Source: Andrena cerasifolii
Lineage: Eukaryota; Arthropoda; Insecta; Hymenoptera; Andrenidae
Length of the DNA stretch: 64,000 nucleotides
Assembly: GCF_050908995.1 (NCBI RefSeq)
Contig: NC_135120.1
Coordinates: forward strand, 10,863,433-10,927,432
Direction: 5' to 3'
In this document: positions 63,334 through 64,000 of the stretch, in pieces
Numbering within the stretch: position 1 is the first letter of the stretch
How the letters are laid out: every line of letters starts with the position of its first letter
Notes under the pieces: model-generated
Told to the model about the DNA's origin: nothing
The model's input: only the letters and a program-made list of their open reading frames with translations
Databases searched by the model: none
Program-made: the position numbers and the translations under genes

Positions 63334-64000
63334 CTAGTTGTGTGAGAATTTTCGAGTGGTCCCTAGAAATCGATCGATATCTTTAAATCGAACTAGGAAA
63401 GTGACCATGTTAGTTGTCGTCTATTAATTAACAAAGGACAATCATCAACAAGATTCGCCGCCGTTGCTCCCTCTCTCGGCGGGCCGACTGCTTTTGCGCC
63501 CAGGATCTGATAGAAACGAGGAAAACGAAAAAAATAAAACAAAAGGATGAAAATATTTGCTCGAGTGCGCGTCCTAATTCCAACACTGACCCGAGGAACA
63601 ATGGGGACTAGTTCGAGCATAGCTTAAAAAAAATGAAAATACCGAATACTCGCGTTCGAGAATACGCGAGAGCAATTGTATTGTGTTAACAATCGTTCGC
63701 CCTCAATATCGACTAGCGACCTTCCCTGGGTCCCAGCATTCTTTCAATATTTGACGCGACGAGGGGATCCAAAGTCTCCATGGCCGGATATCGCCTCGTA
63801 ATTACGTTTTCCAGCCGCGACTAGGTGTCCTCCGATTTTTCCTTTCCTTCGTCCATTTCTCGCTTCTCACCTCCCTCACCCTTTTATTTCGACGGCCCGT
63901 AATTATCGAACTAATTGCAATTTCCCTGGGCCATTGGGTGGTTACACCGTGGATCGAGATTCCTAGTGGCCGAGGCTGGTGCAACATTAAGAAACCGTTG
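63334..64000. other. Probable upstream intron of the receptor gene
   Basis: Mixed GC-rich sequence. A minus-strand stretch from 63507 leftward follows a pyrimidine-rich AG (CGTTTCTATCAG) and stays open for about 38 codons, but it shows no family similarity that I could recognise and is not called as an exon. Confidence 0.35.

Noticed and set aside
63393..63620. Minus-strand ORF following a CTATCAG acceptor-like site, considered as the N-terminal receptor exon
   Set aside because: No recognised family sequence, no signal or glycosylation pattern that I could rely on, and no matching donor in phase 0.

Overview
This looks like animal nuclear DNA, most likely from an insect and probably a hymenopteran. 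The evidence is AT-rich, intron-dominated sequence with GC-rich patches, GT-AG spliced exons separated by long introns, abundant small inverted-repeat transposons, and one receptor whose exons match the insect 5-HT7 serotonin receptor family. No operon, Shine-Dalgarno structure, CRISPR array, rRNA or convincing tRNA was found. The species assignment is an inference from the receptor and the repeat style.

One real gene is visible. It is on the minus strand near the right end. Three consecutive coding exons (62378-62083, 61546-61303, 55683-55471) splice in frame into 251 residues covering TM1 to TM5 and part of the third intracellular loop of a 5-HT7-type biogenic-amine GPCR. The N-terminus should lie upstream (right, probably beyond 64000). 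TM6, TM7 and the tail were not found to the left, so positions 1-55470 may all be one intron longer than 55 kb, or that intron plus intergenic DNA.

The rest is non-coding apart from transposon relics. From left to right: a nested palindromic element (716-3110); a hairpin element with GGTTCCGG-type ends (6137-6692, with a relative at 38173-38560); a small hairpin element (7722-7938); a piggyBac-like cysteine-rich transposase relic (12972-13130); a TATA/Inr promoter candidate (about 14738); Helitron-like ends (19535 and 54715-54900); an unrecognised 138-residue ORF (20271-20687); a two-copy dispersed repeat (29275-29587 and 55769-56172), each copy hit by a hAT-type MITE; a CAGGGTGATTCA-ended element (32835-33258); a degenerate tandem repeat field (34375-35175); a hAT derivative keeping part of its transposase (35732-36345); a TA-flanked MITE family (39205-39648, 57630-57870, and the related 62540-63331); a long fold-back element (41605-42087); a TTAA-flanked element (44482-45031); and a roughly 310-bp diverged tandem repeat (60050-60900).

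GC-rich blocks of 300-600 bp recur every few kilobases and generate most of the long but meaningless ORFs. The strongest 'system' seen is a dense set of fold-back elements able to form hairpin RNA inside or beside a neuronal receptor gene. Nothing here convincingly shows a new biochemical system.
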